DNA of 64,000 nt. Source: Caprimulgus europaeus (lineage: Eukaryota > Chordata > Aves > Caprimulgiformes > Caprimulgidae). The stretch lies in contig OU015527.1 in the NCBI GenBank assembly GCA_907165065.1, positions 23,387,686-23,451,685 of the forward strand, written 5' to 3'. Under the pieces are notes generated by a model. That model searched no databases. It was not told the origin of the DNA and saw only the letters and a list, made by a program, of their open reading frames with translations. Both the position numbers and the translations under genes were made by a program. Of this stretch, positions 11,763 through 23,669 are shown piece by piece. Each line of letters starts with the position of its first letter. Positions within the stretch are counted from its first letter, which is position 1.

Positions 11763-12359
11763 CGCAGCCTCCCGGCACGGAGGGCCTTCAACTCCCGGTG
11801 CTGACAGCACGTGACCCTACCGACTCCTGCCCGCACGGCGCGGCCATAACGACCGTGGCCAGCGGGGCCGGGAGCTGCCCACGGTCGCCTGGACGCACCG
11901 ATGTCACCCGGCCTAGACGGGAAATCCCCGCTGACCCCACTGACCCGCTCGCGGGGGGAAGCACTGGCTTTCCGGGAGAAGCTGTGACTCTCTCCCGGGC
12001 GCCAGGGCCAGGACTGGGGGCGAGGCGGGGTCGGCGCCGCTCGGAGGGCAAGCAGAGCGACGAACTCGCGCGCCCTGCGGGGGGACCGGGAGGTTTGTTC
12101 CCTCCTCCCTTGGCTCGCACCGCAAGGGCTCCGCCAGGCTGACCCTGAGACCCTTCCCTGCGTCCTCCCCGCCGCTGCCGCCGCCCCGTGCCGAGCCCAG
12201 CAGCTGCGGGATCGGCCAGCACCCGGCCACCTCCTCCGGAGACATACGCAGGCAGACGTGAGAGACTCCTCGTCAGCCGTGCCGGGCGGGGCCGCGGCCG
12301 GGGGCGGGCTGTCCCGGGGGCGGGGCCGGCGCGGCGGCAGGAAGAGGGGGCGGGGGGTC

Positions 12360-12456
12360 GCGGCGACGGCGTGCGGGAGCTTCAGGTGTTGACGTTGCCG
12401 GTAGCACAGCTGAGGCAGCTCGGCCGGGAGTCTGCGGCGTCGTTGGGCTTTCTCCT
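12360..12456 (+). other. Putative non-coding first exon of gene 2
   Basis: Immediately downstream of the GC-box cluster the sequence runs about 100 bases to TTTCTCCT|GTGAGT, a strong donor. No ATG in this stretch opens a credible frame, so it would be 5' UTR. The transcription start is estimated from the GC boxes and is not precise. The gene would be plus strand with a first intron reaching far to the right. I do not recognise it. Confidence 0.5.
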
Positions 12457-13339
12457 GTGAGTTTCACTGCTTCGCCTTATCCCGCTTGTGGGGGCTGCGG
12501 GAGGGAGATGGAGCTGTGGTGATGTGCCTCGGCCCCGCGGCGGGGACCGGTCCTGGGGACGGTCCTTTCTCCCGATGGAGGGACCCCATGCCCCTGTCGG
12601 CGGCTGGACGTTCGTCTGCCACAGCTGCGCTGCCCGTTCCCAGGCACATGTGCCGCCTGAGGCGCGGCGCCTCCCCGCCGGTGCCTGAGGGAGGGCTGCC
12701 AGCCGCGGCGCGGGGGAAACTGCGGGGAGGCCGCTGGAAGGCTGCCGGGGGCCGCGGCTGCCCGGCTGCTGGGTCCGGGTGTTTCCCGGCAGGCTGCGGA
12801 CTGCGGGGATGCGGGGGGAGCCCCGTCCTGCCTGCCCCGGCCCTGGGGGCAGCGGAGCTGTGCCGCCCCCTGACGGAGCTGGCGCGTCGAGGTGTTTCTC
12901 GGAGCCCCACTCCGTCCTCCCTCTGGGTCTTTGTGTCCCGTGTAAGGGAAACGGGAGGGACGAGCCCCCCCGGGGAGGCGGCCGGGGCACAGCGCGCTCC
13001 CCTCCCGCCAAAGTTTCTTGCGGCGCTCGGCGCCATCACCCTTGCACCGCCGGCGCCGCGGGATGAAGACGCGTCCGGCTCCGGACCGAGCGGAGGGCGG
13101 GAGGAGGCCGGGCCGCCGTCCCGGGTGCCGGTTTCTCCTGTTTGTCATGGAGCTCGGCTTAAAGGGACAGCGGCAGCTCGAGAGCCGTGCGGATTTCCAG
13201 GCAGGCTGCTGCCGTGCTGGGGAAGATGGCTGAACGCGGCAGAGCCCGAGCCCCTTCGGCGCTGTTCCGCTAAGGCTGTCATTTCTGCACCTCTAGATGC
13301 CCAGCCATGTAAAGCAGTCAGATGTTGACGTTTTGTTAG

Positions 13340-16300
13340 TCCAGCTGTTCCGAGCTGTGGTGCTATGGTTCCCATTAGTCCCTGGGAGTGGCGCTTTTTT
13401 TTTTCTCTCTTAAGCCTCCACTTCTCATTCTCTTGATTCTTTTAAAAACTCTTATATTAGATCTTATGTATTAGTTTTGAAAGATGTATGTTTTATGTGT
13501 CAGTCTCTCACAATTTTGATATACACGTGTTTTTGGACGTACCAGATAACTGTTGATTTGCCAGCGTGTGGCAGTGCTGTGACAATTGATGTACTAACGG
13601 GTGGGTCCCAAGCCGTTCTGGAACAGTAAAACCGGTCGTTTCTTGGACTGTCTTGTGGTTCACCAACACAGAAGTGTGGCATTGACAAGTTTGCATGTTT
13701 TACTGTAGACTGTTTTCTGATTGCCTTCTGTAGGCTTCAGTGTTCTTACAGGTTCCAATAAAAAAAAAAAATCATTGGTCTTAATTAGAAATTTTAAGCT
13801 GCTTATTGAAGACTAATTTTTTGTTTGGCATGGAAATAGTCTTCATATAAGGAGACAGGCATTTTAATATCTCAGGTCTCCTCATGTCAATTGATATGAA
13901 TAAGGCCTTTTGTTTCCTTTTTGATTTGAGGTACTCTTGTGTCTTTACAGGTGTTCTAGCATTAAAAGCATCAGTAATAAATCTAGCTTTCATAAAATTA
14001 CAGCTTTCTCCCAAAATTGTAACTTTTTTTCTTTTTTTTTTTTTTTTTTTTAGATTATTTCTGTGTTAGACTCCTATTTACATTTCTGGTTTGTGTTGTA
14101 GATCTGAAATCAAGAGTCTGTTTTGTATCTGAAATCGGGAGATAGTTTCTAAAAATAATGTTACTGGAAGATTAATGCATGTTTGGTAACTAGTGCTTGC
14201 AGAAAAAGTGGAAAGCAGGTTGAATTGAATCCTCAGCTAGTTTCTTTGATGTGATGATCCCATCAGTAGTGAAGGTGAAAATGGGAGCTGTAGGAGGTAA
14301 GAGCCTAACCAGGAGCCATAAGCAGATGCAGAACACCTAGCCTTTCCTTTGACAAATAGAGGCAGAGGTCTGCACAAGAATGTGTGCAAGCAGGCTCAAA
14401 ATAATCTTGGAGATCTGATCCAAAATATAAACCCACCATTTCTTTGCTTTATCTGTTTCCTTGTCAAGTGAGATAACCTCCTGGCTGCTGAATGTCAAAT
14501 AAACCAGGATACGATTGAATCTGCTCTTCTGGAAGTTATTTCTCTGCGTGTGGCTGATACTACAAAATGTTCAGTTTGAGAAGAGTTTTCATCTTGATTC
14601 CTTACATATGAATCTTAAGCAACTGTGGTGTAAAATGCATACGTATTGAAGACAAACTTGTTCTCAGCATACTGCTTCCATTTTACATGTAAGTCATGGC
14701 TCAAAGGAAGACAAGAGGTTGGGGTTTGTTTTGCAGTACTCATTTTACAGATTGACAGAAGTACCCATGTTGCATACTCAAGAACAATGTCATGTACAAT
14801 GAAATGAAGGCTATATTTGAAAGTAATTTTATAAGTGGACATTTTTCCATTTAACGCTTACTTGGATCTGGCCATCACTGGTGATATTTGAGATGAATTA
14901 ATCTTCTCGGATGCTTACACATAAAATAGTACTATCCAAAATTACAGCTGTTAGTACAAACAAAGATTTGAAAAGTCCCACAAATCAAAATGGCTAGAAA
15001 AATGATTTCTGCTTTGTACTTGCAAGCAATTTATAACAATTAGGATTAAACACTTTATGGAGTAGACTGTACGATATCTGCTGTATTCCATATGGTAGGT
15101 TATACCACATTAGTCTTCTTGTACCCCAAGAACAGTATCTGGTGCTGTCTGCTCTGAGGAAATGGTTGCTTGAATGGTTTACCAGTCTGATCTAGAATTT
15201 TGTTTTGTATAGTCAAAGTATTCAGAATAACTTTTAAAAAAATCTCTGCTTGAGTCATCATAGTTCAGTTTAATGTTAAATTGACAGAAAAACTTTAGAC
15301 ATTCTCTAACTGGTGAGCCCAGCTGAAGTTGTGTTTTTTCATGCTGCAGAATTTAGATCAATCAAATTAATACTGGGTGTGTTCCTAAAGCACAGCCAAG
15401 TATTTTCTGACTGCATAAAATTGTAGTTTGGAAGGAGACGGGACCACTGAGACATTTGATATTTGTAGGATAGTTCATGGTAGCTTTCCTTCCTCTCTGC
15501 TTGATAGTGCTTTTTTTTTTTTTTTTTTTTCCCTTTCAGTAAGGCAGTGAGAACATATAAAATTGAAATGCTTTGGGCTGCTGAAAAACAGTGGGGATTA
15601 CAACATACTCCTTAATGAATAACCCCTTTCATTTCTCTGTGGTAAGTGAGGACTTTTTTTTTTTAAGTGTCCTGTCAATCTTACAGGTTTTCAATTTTAG
15701 TTTCTTCTAATTGGCCAAGGTAAGGAAGAGAGGGTGTTACTTGGACACTCCCCAGAGGTGTCGAATCAAACTAGAAGTATTTTTGAAATGACTATTCAAC
15801 ACATTCCTACAGAAAGATTAAAAAATATTTTGATTCAGTATATCTTAATTTTTCTAGGTTATTTTATAATTTGTGTTAGAACAAATATTTAATTGCAGTT
15901 TTATAAATTTTGGGTTTGGATTTTAAGTGTGGAGTGTTTTCTATGTTAAGATTATCATAAACTTTTGGAAGCATAAGGTGAAATCAAGTCAGATTATGAG
16001 ATACAACTTGTGACCATGTGAGCAAAGAATTACTGACAAAGAAGAGTGGTGTAGGTATAAGCGAGAAGCAGAATTCTTGGTTTGAAACTTGCTGTCCTTC
16101 AGGTATACATCTGGATTTCTTTTTTTATTATTATTTTTGAGAAGTACAAGTCACATAGAAAGTCTCTTTTTCATCCCCACATAGGAATGTGAATGAAATG
16201 TTAAAGTAGCCTCTAAAATGATTTGTGCAGATTTTATGTGAAGGGATACCAAAAGAAAGAAAGCTTTTCTGATCTAGTTAACAGAAACAAGCTGCCTGGC

Positions 16301-17930
16301 CTCCATTTAAGGAAGAGACTTAGCAATCATTAGTTGGAAGAGCTCTGTCCTAACAGCACTCCATGCACTCTGTGTGCTTCCCATACTTTTTACAGTAAGG
16401 GATTTTCTGACTCTCAATCCAACCATCAGTGTATTATATGATTGTTAATCAAAATACTCTGTTAGAGGAACCCACCATTTTGTGTGAAGAAAAAAAAGTG
16501 TGGTTTGTCAAAACTGAAAGACAATAAATGATAACCAAGGCTGTTCCTGCTGCAGTAATGAACTTCCCACATTTTATGCAACAGATGTCACTTGGCAGAT
16601 TGCCTGTTTTAAGATACCACTCTCCTGCAACAGCTAAGCACAATGAGTAACAGATGAAGTGGAAGAGTTTAAAGTGCAGCAGCTCACGGTGGATCACTGG
16701 ACAGAAGGAAACATGGCTTTTATTTTGAACAAAACCAATTTCAGTAACTTATATTTGTTTACCTTAAATATTTTTTCATGCTTTCATACTCATGCTTTTG
16801 TACTCCTACACTTATGAAGACCAGACCAGATGAGTATCCCATTAGTCTGGCTAGGATTTCTTAGAGTAACAGGGGGAGCAAGAGATGCTGGCTATCGAGT
16901 GCTCATCATGTCTGGGCTGTTCTTGACTAGTAAAGATGTAGCATGATCTTTGCTGCATTTATGTTCCCTTTTGACAAAGAATATCAAGGATGTTTTTGAG
17001 TCATATTGCTTATTTGCAGTTCCACATACGTGGTACCATCTCACACTTCACCAGTGCCTGCCAGTTCCTTTCTGTTACCAATATTCTTTCTTGGATTTTA
17101 TGACTCCACCTAATTGCTTATTTGTAGCAGGTATGCCTTTCTTCTTACTCCTGCTCTACTGTTTTATTCTGTGCTGCTATACATTCATAGTCCTGGTGTA
17201 CTAATACAGTATTTACTATATAAATCTCAACAGAAGAAGGATGTCTCAAAAATTTGCAGTCTGTTTTAAAATCGTCTATCTCTCTGTCATGGTCTTTAGT
17301 GTGTAGGGTTAATCAAGTTTTAATTTAAAAAAAAAAAAAAGATTGATTCTGACACTTCCATTGGGTGTTGCAAGTCTTACTCATTTTCAGAGTCTTTTGT
17401 GTTGGTGCACGCCTCAGTTCTTTCATACTTGGGAGCAAAAAGGGATTATGAAGAAATGTTTACACTGAATTAAGACTTGTGAAACTTTTTTTTTTTGGCA
17501 CAGGACTAGATTAACCCTAGGAGACCACTATAAAACTACAGATTGCTTTGCTTTTTTCCCTTCCACCCAGGTCTTTTATTAGCTGTATATTTGCTTTCTG
17601 TTACAGGCCTGTCAATAATGTAATAATGTCTTTCAATCTGTATGGTAAAACAATTATTAATTGTAAAAAGGATGATTCACAGCATACCCTTTCTGGCTTG
17701 TTTCAAAAATGTCCACCTGATTTACAGCCTAAATTATTCATGACATTCATATACTCATTTGTTCTTGAATTAAGAACAAATCATTCGATGGCTTAATTCT
17801 TAGTTGTTTCCCTTTGATTGGTATATACTTCAGTTTGCTTATAGAGAGCAGTCATGTTTACTTTTAGATTTTATTGCTAGGCTCGATAATTGCGGCTGTC
17901 TTTGTCTCATTACATAATGGGAAAATGAAG
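13340..17930. other. Putative intron 1 of gene 2, no repeat assigned
   Basis: AT-rich with several homopolymer runs (T-runs near 14023, 15511 and 15655; an A-run near 17327). I found no open exon with matching splice sites and no recognisable repeat. Confidence 0.45.
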
Positions 17931-17937
17931 AGCTTGT

Positions 17938-18228
17938 TGGGTTCAGCTTGGAGAAGAGAAGGCTGAAGGGTGGCCTCATCGCAGTCTACATCTTCCTCAA
18001 GGGGGGCAATGGAGGAGGAGGTGCTGATCTCCTCTCTCTGGTGACCAGCCACCAGGTGACCATTCCAGAACAATGGAAATGGAATGATGCTGTCTCAGGG
18101 GAACTTCACACTTGACATTAGGAAAAGGTTCTTCACTGAGAAGGTCGTGGGACACTGGAACAGGCTCCCTAGGGAAGTGGTGATGGCACCAGAGCTTGTC
18201 AGAGTATGAGTAGCCTCTGGACGACGCT
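17938..18228 (+). mobile_element. CR1-like LINE 3' fragment
   Basis: Contains the CR1 C-terminal run in degraded form: GGTTCAGCTTGGAGAAGAGA, then CTTCACTGAGAAGGTCGTGG and GACACTGGAACAGGCTCCC. It lacks the usual octamer tail and resembles a CR1 subfamily with a different 3' end. Confidence 0.7.
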
Positions 18229-18243
18229 CTTAGTCATATGGGT

Positions 18244-18325
18244 TAATTACAGAACCATACAATATCTCAAGTTGGAAGGGACCCATAAGGATCATTGAAT
18301 CCAACTTCCTGATCCTCACAGTAGT
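18244..18325 (-). mobile_element. CR1 3'-end fragment, opposite strand
   Basis: Reversed CR1 tail: CAGAACCATACAATATCTCA, then GTTGGAAGGGACCCATAAGG and ATTGAATCCAACT. It is only about 80 bases, placed tail to tail with the plus-strand fragment just upstream. Confidence 0.7.
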
Positions 18326-19181
18326 ATAAGCAGATCTGTAGTGGAGAGAAGGATTCTGAGTCCTCATGCTGATATATGTTAAGGGTCCAACTGTAGCAAT
18401 GGCTTGAGGCTATTTTTGCTGGCAGGAGCTTTGCAGGTCTGAAAATGTGGGTATTTTAGGATGTGACCTCAAAATCTAAAGTGGGCTTAAATTATTAGTT
18501 GACAAAGTGATTTATGTGAAAATACCTTCTAATTCCTGTAAGAAATTGCCCATATAATAATTGCCCAAAGATAATTGGACAATTATCTTTCATACTTTCC
18601 GTAAGTCACAAGCTGTGGTGGTAGTGACAGTTATTATGGTCATTCTTTTGTGAAATGAACCTTAATAAGTCTATTGTGCTGAAGATATTTTAACACTATA
18701 GTTTGTATGAAAGAAAGATAGTAACTCTTACTGGTGAGAATAATCTGTATCTCTCTCTGCCAGAGGTCAGTAGTACATAGCAGTGGTTATGAAACAATCT
18801 CTACAAGGGTCATCCAGGCATGGGGGTCTTCCCACACACACTCAGTTCAAAGGCCCTCTTTCCTGGCTTCCTTGGATGTTGACTAGCACAGGTATCTCTT
18901 AAAAATTGGCCTTTTAATTACCACCAGAGGGTTTGTTGTCCTCAGAAATATACCAGGCAGGTGGGACTTTGAGCGCTGCTGTAACCCACAGGATGCTGAC
19001 AAGTGTTGCTGCAAGATCGTGGAGCTCTGAGGCTTCCTGGGAAAGGTACTTGACCTCTTAAGAGGTGAAAGGCATGACTTTTTATTATATATATGTTGCA
19101 GAACAGATCAAGGAGTATCAGCTGAGTGTTTGGAAATTAAGAATGTAGTCCCCAGCACCTTGACCTCTATCTTGTTGGGGA

Positions 19182-19640
19182 TCAGTATATACAATTGTCT
19201 ATCCAGTGCCAAGATACACCCCCCTCTCTGGTTTCAGACAGGAACCTGGTAGGCATTGGTGTATGGTAATGGTCTAACAATCGCTTGTAAGTGATATAAC
19301 CTTGGGCTCCCATTCCGTTATTCAGATTTATTAATGCTTGTGTCAGCACTGTTGGCCAGTTCCACCAAAGGGTGAGTGGGTGGAAGAACTCGCAATTGTT
19401 TTGTGGTAAGGCATCTGTACACTCTACTAAACTGGCTCTACAAGGTTGATGGGGTATGTGATAAACCCATGCTACCTGGTTTTCACCAGCCCATTGCTGG
19501 ACCATTTTCCTGGAGATGACAACCATTATCTGATTTAATACAAGTGAGAATACCTAACCATTGGCTTAAAAAATTAAGGCATTTCATTAAGGCCCTCTGG
19601 TCAGCAGTGGAAGTAGGCAATACAGCCAGGTGGTTGTATG
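19182..19640 (-). pseudogene. ERV integrase catalytic core and C-terminus (remnant)
   Basis: Integrase joins viral DNA to host DNA using a D,D-35-E triad. On the minus strand SDNG (about 19525) carries the second Asp. WVYHIPHQPCRASLVE (about 19455) holds the HxPY-type motif and a Glu at the expected catalytic place. The tail (GYITYKRLLDHYH) matches the C-terminal segment. The frame is open from 19526 to 19182. The first-Asp region (about 19640-19600) reads as ANTHTTTW with a stop soon after, so the protein is non-functional. Confidence 0.7.
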
Positions 19641-19651
19641 TGTATTTGCCA

Positions 19652-20008
19652 TCACCAATACTTATTGCAAACTCTGGCCTTTTGGAAGTGGCCTAATGTA
19701 ATGTCTGTCAGGTGTGGCCTGGGGCTACCCAGTGCTCTAACTTTCCATAGGGCTGTTGTGGCAGTTTTCTTGCTTCTATTAATTTTCCGATCTAGTATTC
19801 TGGAAACATTTTGAATGGCCTCTCTGGAGCAAGGAATGCATCTATTTTGTCCCCATTTGTAGGTAGCAACTATCCCTGAATGACCTGCCTTCTTATGAGC
19901 CTTCTCATCTAACACTTCCTCATTGGCATAAATACCTACCCTAGCTAAGCATCTACATGTCTTACCCAGAGAATAGCGGTTTTGCACTTGCTCTATAGTG
20001 TTTGCCAA
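19652..20008 (-). pseudogene. ERV integrase N-terminal zinc-binding domain (remnant)
   Basis: The minus-strand frame shows HKKAGHSG followed by KWGQNRCIPC, an H-H-C-C arrangement like the integrase zinc finger. Downstream PHLTDITLGHFQKAR corresponds to the linker leading to the first catalytic Asp (usually WQxDxxGPL). The frame is open for 118 codons, unusually long for such an old copy. Confidence 0.65.
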
Positions 20009-20154
20009 ATCCTGCCACCGAGGTGTTTATTCTGTATCAACAGTGAGCTGCTTGTCATTTACAAGCCCACAGTGTGAGACATTTTTATACTGCCCAAGAG
20101 TCAGTATAAAGGTTTCTGAAGCTGATGGTTCTTCCAGCATCTTAGCTGCAACTG

Positions 20155-20460
20155 TCAATTTGACATACTGGTTGCTCCTGCCTTCTCTTGGTAGGTTGGG
20201 AAAGTTTGCCCAGCTGTTTCAAAGGCTGCTGTTTTCCATTGAAGTTTGTCTTTCACATATCTTGCTGACCCATCAGTGAAGCGTGCATTCTGCTTCTGTT
20301 CTTGTTGGGGCAACTGCTCACATGGTGGGGCCTGCTGTGATGGAGGCAGACCAGGTGATGGAGCCACACTGTCAGTACCCAGGCCAATTTGTGCTATTTT
20401 TTCCTGTAAGATGATTACTTTGGGCTGGGAAATGTAAGTATAGAAATACACCATTTCCAT
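20155..20460 (-). pseudogene. ERV RNase H domain (remnant)
   Basis: FTDGSARYVKDKLQWKTAAF at about 20270 is the conserved RNase H start (the TDGS Asp is the first catalytic residue), the activity that removes genomic RNA during reverse transcription. The N-terminal half of the frame is tether sequence with little similarity. Later catalytic residues are not readable. Confidence 0.65.
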
Positions 20461-20665
20461 TTCACAATGCTAGTCTGTTGCACCTTCCCAGTTTACTGAC
20501 TGGAGTAATTTGACAGTACCTAGTATAAAATTGGGAGCCCTACTGTCAGTAACGTTGGCCTCTTGGATGATTCCTTCTGTTTCAGCTAGGGCTGAATAAG
20601 CAGCCCAAAGCTGGTGTGGGCAATGTCTGAGACCAAAAGCCTAACAGTATGTGCCACCTGTTCAC

Positions 20666-21615
20666 TTACTGCCAGAGACTCCAGTAAGCCACATCCTCAT
20701 CCAATACTAGGGCTTCAAGCTTGAAAGGCTTATTGTCTAATTCTTGGCCTGAAACTACTGCATGGGAAACTGCTTTCTTTGCTTGTTCAAAAGCAGCTGT
20801 TATCTTTTCTTCTGGAAATAAATTACCTGGGGGTTTTTTGTTGTTTGGTTGGTTGGTTTTGTTTGAGATTTCTGTTTGGTTGTGGGGTTGGGTTTTTTTT
20901 TTTTTTTGTTGGTTTTTTTTTCTCCCTCTCCTTACTGTATTATATAATGATCTTAATACTGAGCCAAATATGGTATAAATTGCCTTTAAAACCCACAAAG
21001 ACCAATAATCTGTTTCTACTTTACTCTGCGTTTCTGCCATATAAAGTATCGTTTGTTTAGCTAATTCAGGCATTATTCTGCAAAGTCTCTGCCAAATTAT
21101 GCTTCCAAATTTTACTTCAGTGAAAGCTTTCTGAATTTTCTTGGAGTTAATTTCACAACCTTGATTTTGCATTGTATCAGTAATGTTACTCAATGTTTCT
21201 GCCAGTTCTTGTTCAGCAAGAGCAGCACTCCCCCCAGCGATGTGGATAACATCATAGCTGAGCAATTTACAATGTGGAGAGGTATTAAATCTTCCAAAGA
21301 CTGGGCTACCAGCCCATGACAAATTATGGGGCTTGGTGGATACGTCTGGGTCAGTACTGTGAAGGTATGCTACTGACCCCAGCACAGCTGCACTTGCTTT
21401 TGTGGCTCACTAGCAGATGGAATGTCAAAGAAAGCCTTTGCTGGATCCCATGTAGCATGCCATAGCTTCAGATACAGCTCTGGAGCACACGGTAGCTCTG
21501 AGTGTGGGACAGCCTTGTTTAGTGGCCATTAACCAGCTGTCATCCTCTGGGAGCTGTCAGGCATTTTCTCCGACTATACGGTGCTGTTGAAGGGTAGAAT
21601 GGTCTCTTAACAACT
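20666..21615 (-). pseudogene. ERV reverse transcriptase palm and thumb (remnant)
   Basis: In order: EDDSWLMATKQG (about 21550), which matches the DGSWRMTVDYR-type motif; KGFL/HSIC (about 21420), where LANAFFSIP-type residues belong; then SYDVIHIAGG (about 21260), where the YxDD active site should be, with the second Asp lost; EVKFGSIIWQ (about 21120); and YWSLWQ at about 20670. A 239-codon frame covers 21385-20666. Loss of the YxDD motif and upstream stops show it is inactive. A G/T-rich tract at 20829-20932 has inserted or expanded inside the connection region. Confidence 0.7.
20829..20932. repeat. G/T-rich low-complexity tract inside ERV pol
   Basis: A run of GGTTGG/TTTG units and two long T-tracts, giving a lysine/asparagine/glutamine-rich peptide on the minus strand that does not belong to RT. 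Looks like a local simple-repeat expansion. Confidence 0.7.
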
Positions 21616-21930
21616 TCAGCTTCTAGTAACTGTAATCATCTGTCTGATCTCTATGTAGCCTCTGGGCAACCTGTACTGTTTGCATGCAACTCTTTTTGAG
21701 GGAGGCTCCTTATCAGCAGGAACTGTAAACACTTTTCCCACAGTAATAGTATGAACCCCAAAAGAATATTTGTCCCCAGTTGTCATGAAAACTTTGCCTG
21801 CCAATAAGTGATGCCCTGTAATACATTCATGTACTTTAGCTACCTGCACTTTTTCCATAAAAACTGGAACCCAGTTGCAATAACAGACATTCAACAAGCA
21901 GGTTCTTTTAACTCCTCCACCCTCCCTCAA
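21616..21930 (-). pseudogene. ERV protease/RT junction (remnant)
   Basis: The frame ends KQYRLPRGYIEIRQMI, the conserved start of RT in avian ERV-L-like pol. The preceding GHHLLAGKVFMTTGD is less recognisable and may be the pro/dUTPase-to-RT linker. It is separated from the RT palm by a stop and frame change at about 21615. Confidence 0.55.
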
Positions 21931-22205
21931 GAGATTAATTTTAATTGGTTTGTTTTTCAGATACAGGAATGGGCCCGTGTGAACTACAGTGACTTCTGGC
22001 CTCTAACAATTAGAACCCTCACCCACTGATGGTTATGACTGCTCCAGTGTACTGCCAGTGGAATATAAGATCTGTTACCTCTGTATGGGACCCTAGCCAC
22101 CCATTACACTTTTAGGGGGGAAGATCCAAATCTAGTCAATAGATATGGGTTGTGCATGTGAGCCACCAGATTGGGATACTTAATTGGTCCTAGTGTACTC
22201 TCCAT

Positions 22206-22658
22206 TTACTCACTGCATGGGGGAGCAGAGGGTGTTATTAGTCTATCCACTGTCATGATTTCTTTTTGTGGTCTGTTTTTTCCTTTCACTTGTTCAGTTT
22301 TCCTATAAATAGAGAGTGGTTTCCTGTCAATTTTTCCTTTTGGGACTCTGGACTGGAGTAGAACTAAGAGCATCTCATTTTGGTTAACTTTTTTTCTGTT
22401 GCAGGAGATGTATCCACAGACTGTACACACTGTATCTTCCCCTGACAAGTGAGAGGATTGTCTCTTTCGTGATACCCACCAGCACGCCACACAGGCTGGC
22501 GAGGGTGCTCCAGCAGATTCCCTTGCAGCAGCTGCCCGTGCTAACATGGAGGCTTCCCAGGCCTTAAGTACAAGGCCTGATAAGAGCAGATGTGGCTTAC
22601 CCCAGATCACTAACTCCTCAAATGCAATGTCTTCCACAGGGCTATGAGTATACCTCAT
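22206..22658 (-). pseudogene. ERV gag-like region (tentative)
   Basis: A 150-codon minus-strand frame immediately 5' of pol. It has an alanine-rich helix (LARAAAARES) and a Cys pair cluster (CVACW, then CTVCGYISC) that might be a decayed nucleocapsid zinc knuckle, followed by a basic tail. The position fits gag or the gag-pro border. No diagnostic motif is intact. Confidence 0.35.
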
Positions 22659-22719
22659 AGTTTGTTGAATTTGAAATGACTGGGCCAGAGTTTAGAGGTA
22701 GTTAATAGAATGTTTCAGA

Positions 22720-23520
22720 GCAGGCTTCTTTTTAGTATAAAAAAGAGAGCTTTTTTTCAGGCTTAGTCATATCACTTTTGAAAGCAAAAGTGCACATTAT
22801 AAGCGTTTATACACTGATGTTGTATGGTAAAAAAGCTGACTCTATCTGACCTGAAACAGAATCATTAATAACCAGGTATCATGAATATCTGGTTTTGAGA
22901 AAGAAAGCGAAGGAAGTTTCACTGAAAGAGTTGATCAAACAAAGGGACATTGTTTTTGTATACCTCGGTTTTGGACCATATTCTCCTTCTATCCTTAGAA
23001 GTTTAATATCGGCTTTTTTCCCCTGTGGGAAAACTGCTTTTATCTAATGTAATCTGTTTCATCTTCAGAAGGAATTGAATTGAACAAAGTGAATAGCTAC
23101 CAAATCTTCTGCTGTTTGCCTTGGGGTGGGATTGGGGGGGAGGTGGGGGGGACAGGAAGGAAAAAATTATTCAGAGCTGCATTTAGAGACCTATTACTAT
23201 TTTATGTCATCTTCAAAAGAGATCTCTGATTTGGAGGTTGGTTTTCTTAACAGTAATTCGTGTCATGTGATACTTAGCCTTTTTTTCCTAAGGATATATG
23301 ATGATAATACAGATAAATAATGTAATAGTACATTATATCATTATATCAATTCTTGTGCTGTTGTTGCACTCATGATACATATAAGTGAAAATTGTGGGCG
23401 AGGGTAGTGAATTGATAGTTCAGTTCTTATTCTTGCTTTAGTTGGCTTTTGAATCTAATCAGACTGGAAGCAAAATTGCAATCTTTGTCTTGGTGTGTGG
23501 TGGCTTATTTTTCTGTTTTG
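22720..23520. other. AT-rich sequence, no feature supported
   Basis: Contains a G-rich tract at 23124-23156. No exon or repeat was assigned. Confidence 0.4.
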
Positions 23521-23539
23521 TTTTGTTTTCCCTTGATAG

Positions 23540-23666
23540 CTGTCAGAGCTAGCAACGTGTTAAAAGAATTGAGAATGGCTTTTGGCTACTTGCAGAAGCC
23601 ACGTCAGTCAGCTTGTTGGATATACTTCTACCATTGTGTTAACCCTGTGGGTCGTGTTTGTGCCTC
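23540..23666 (+). CDS. Candidate exon of gene 2 with possible start codon
   Basis: 127 bases between acceptor TTTTCCCTTGATAG and donor CCTC|GTAAGT. One frame is open throughout, the other two have stops. The open frame contains an ATG at 23575 in a strong context (A at -3, G at +4) and reads MAFGYLQKPRQSACWIY onward. Four CpGs in 127 bases exceed the level in surrounding AT-rich DNA. It could be a second exon of the CpG-island gene. I do not recognise the peptide, and chance is possible. Confidence 0.25.
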
Positions 23667-23669
23667 GTA

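Larger units (their letters stand above)
11580..13335 (+). promoter_or_regulatory. CpG island promoter
   Basis: An abrupt block of about 1.75 kb with very high G+C and dense CpG inside AT-rich flanks. There is no TATA box. Sp1-type GC boxes (GGGGGCGGGG) cluster at 12301-12357, and a TGACG half-CRE lies at about 12388. The direction is set by the consensus donor at 12457. Long open frames on both strands across the island (for example 12486-13328) come from base composition, not coding. Confidence 0.85.
18760..22700 (-). mobile_element. Degraded ERV-L-like endogenous retrovirus
   Basis: Minus-strand proviral remnant of about 3.9 kb. Reading from high to low coordinates the order is gag-like remnant, protease/RT start, RT palm, RT thumb/connection, RNase H, integrase zinc finger, integrase core. 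That is the retroviral gag-pol order, with no env seen. Motif style (KQYRLPRGYIEI, YWSLWQ, HIPHQP) resembles avian class III (ERV-L) elements, but class I is not excluded. Stops and frameshifts occur in every domain. I could not define paired LTRs or a primer binding site, so the outer limits are approximate. Confidence 0.75.

Noticed and set aside
12486-13328. 280-codon plus-strand frame in the CpG island
   Set aside because: Several overlapping long frames exist on both strands here. The peptides are Pro/Ala/Gly/Arg-rich, as expected from GC-rich DNA with few stops. The inferred donor at 12457 places this in intron 1.
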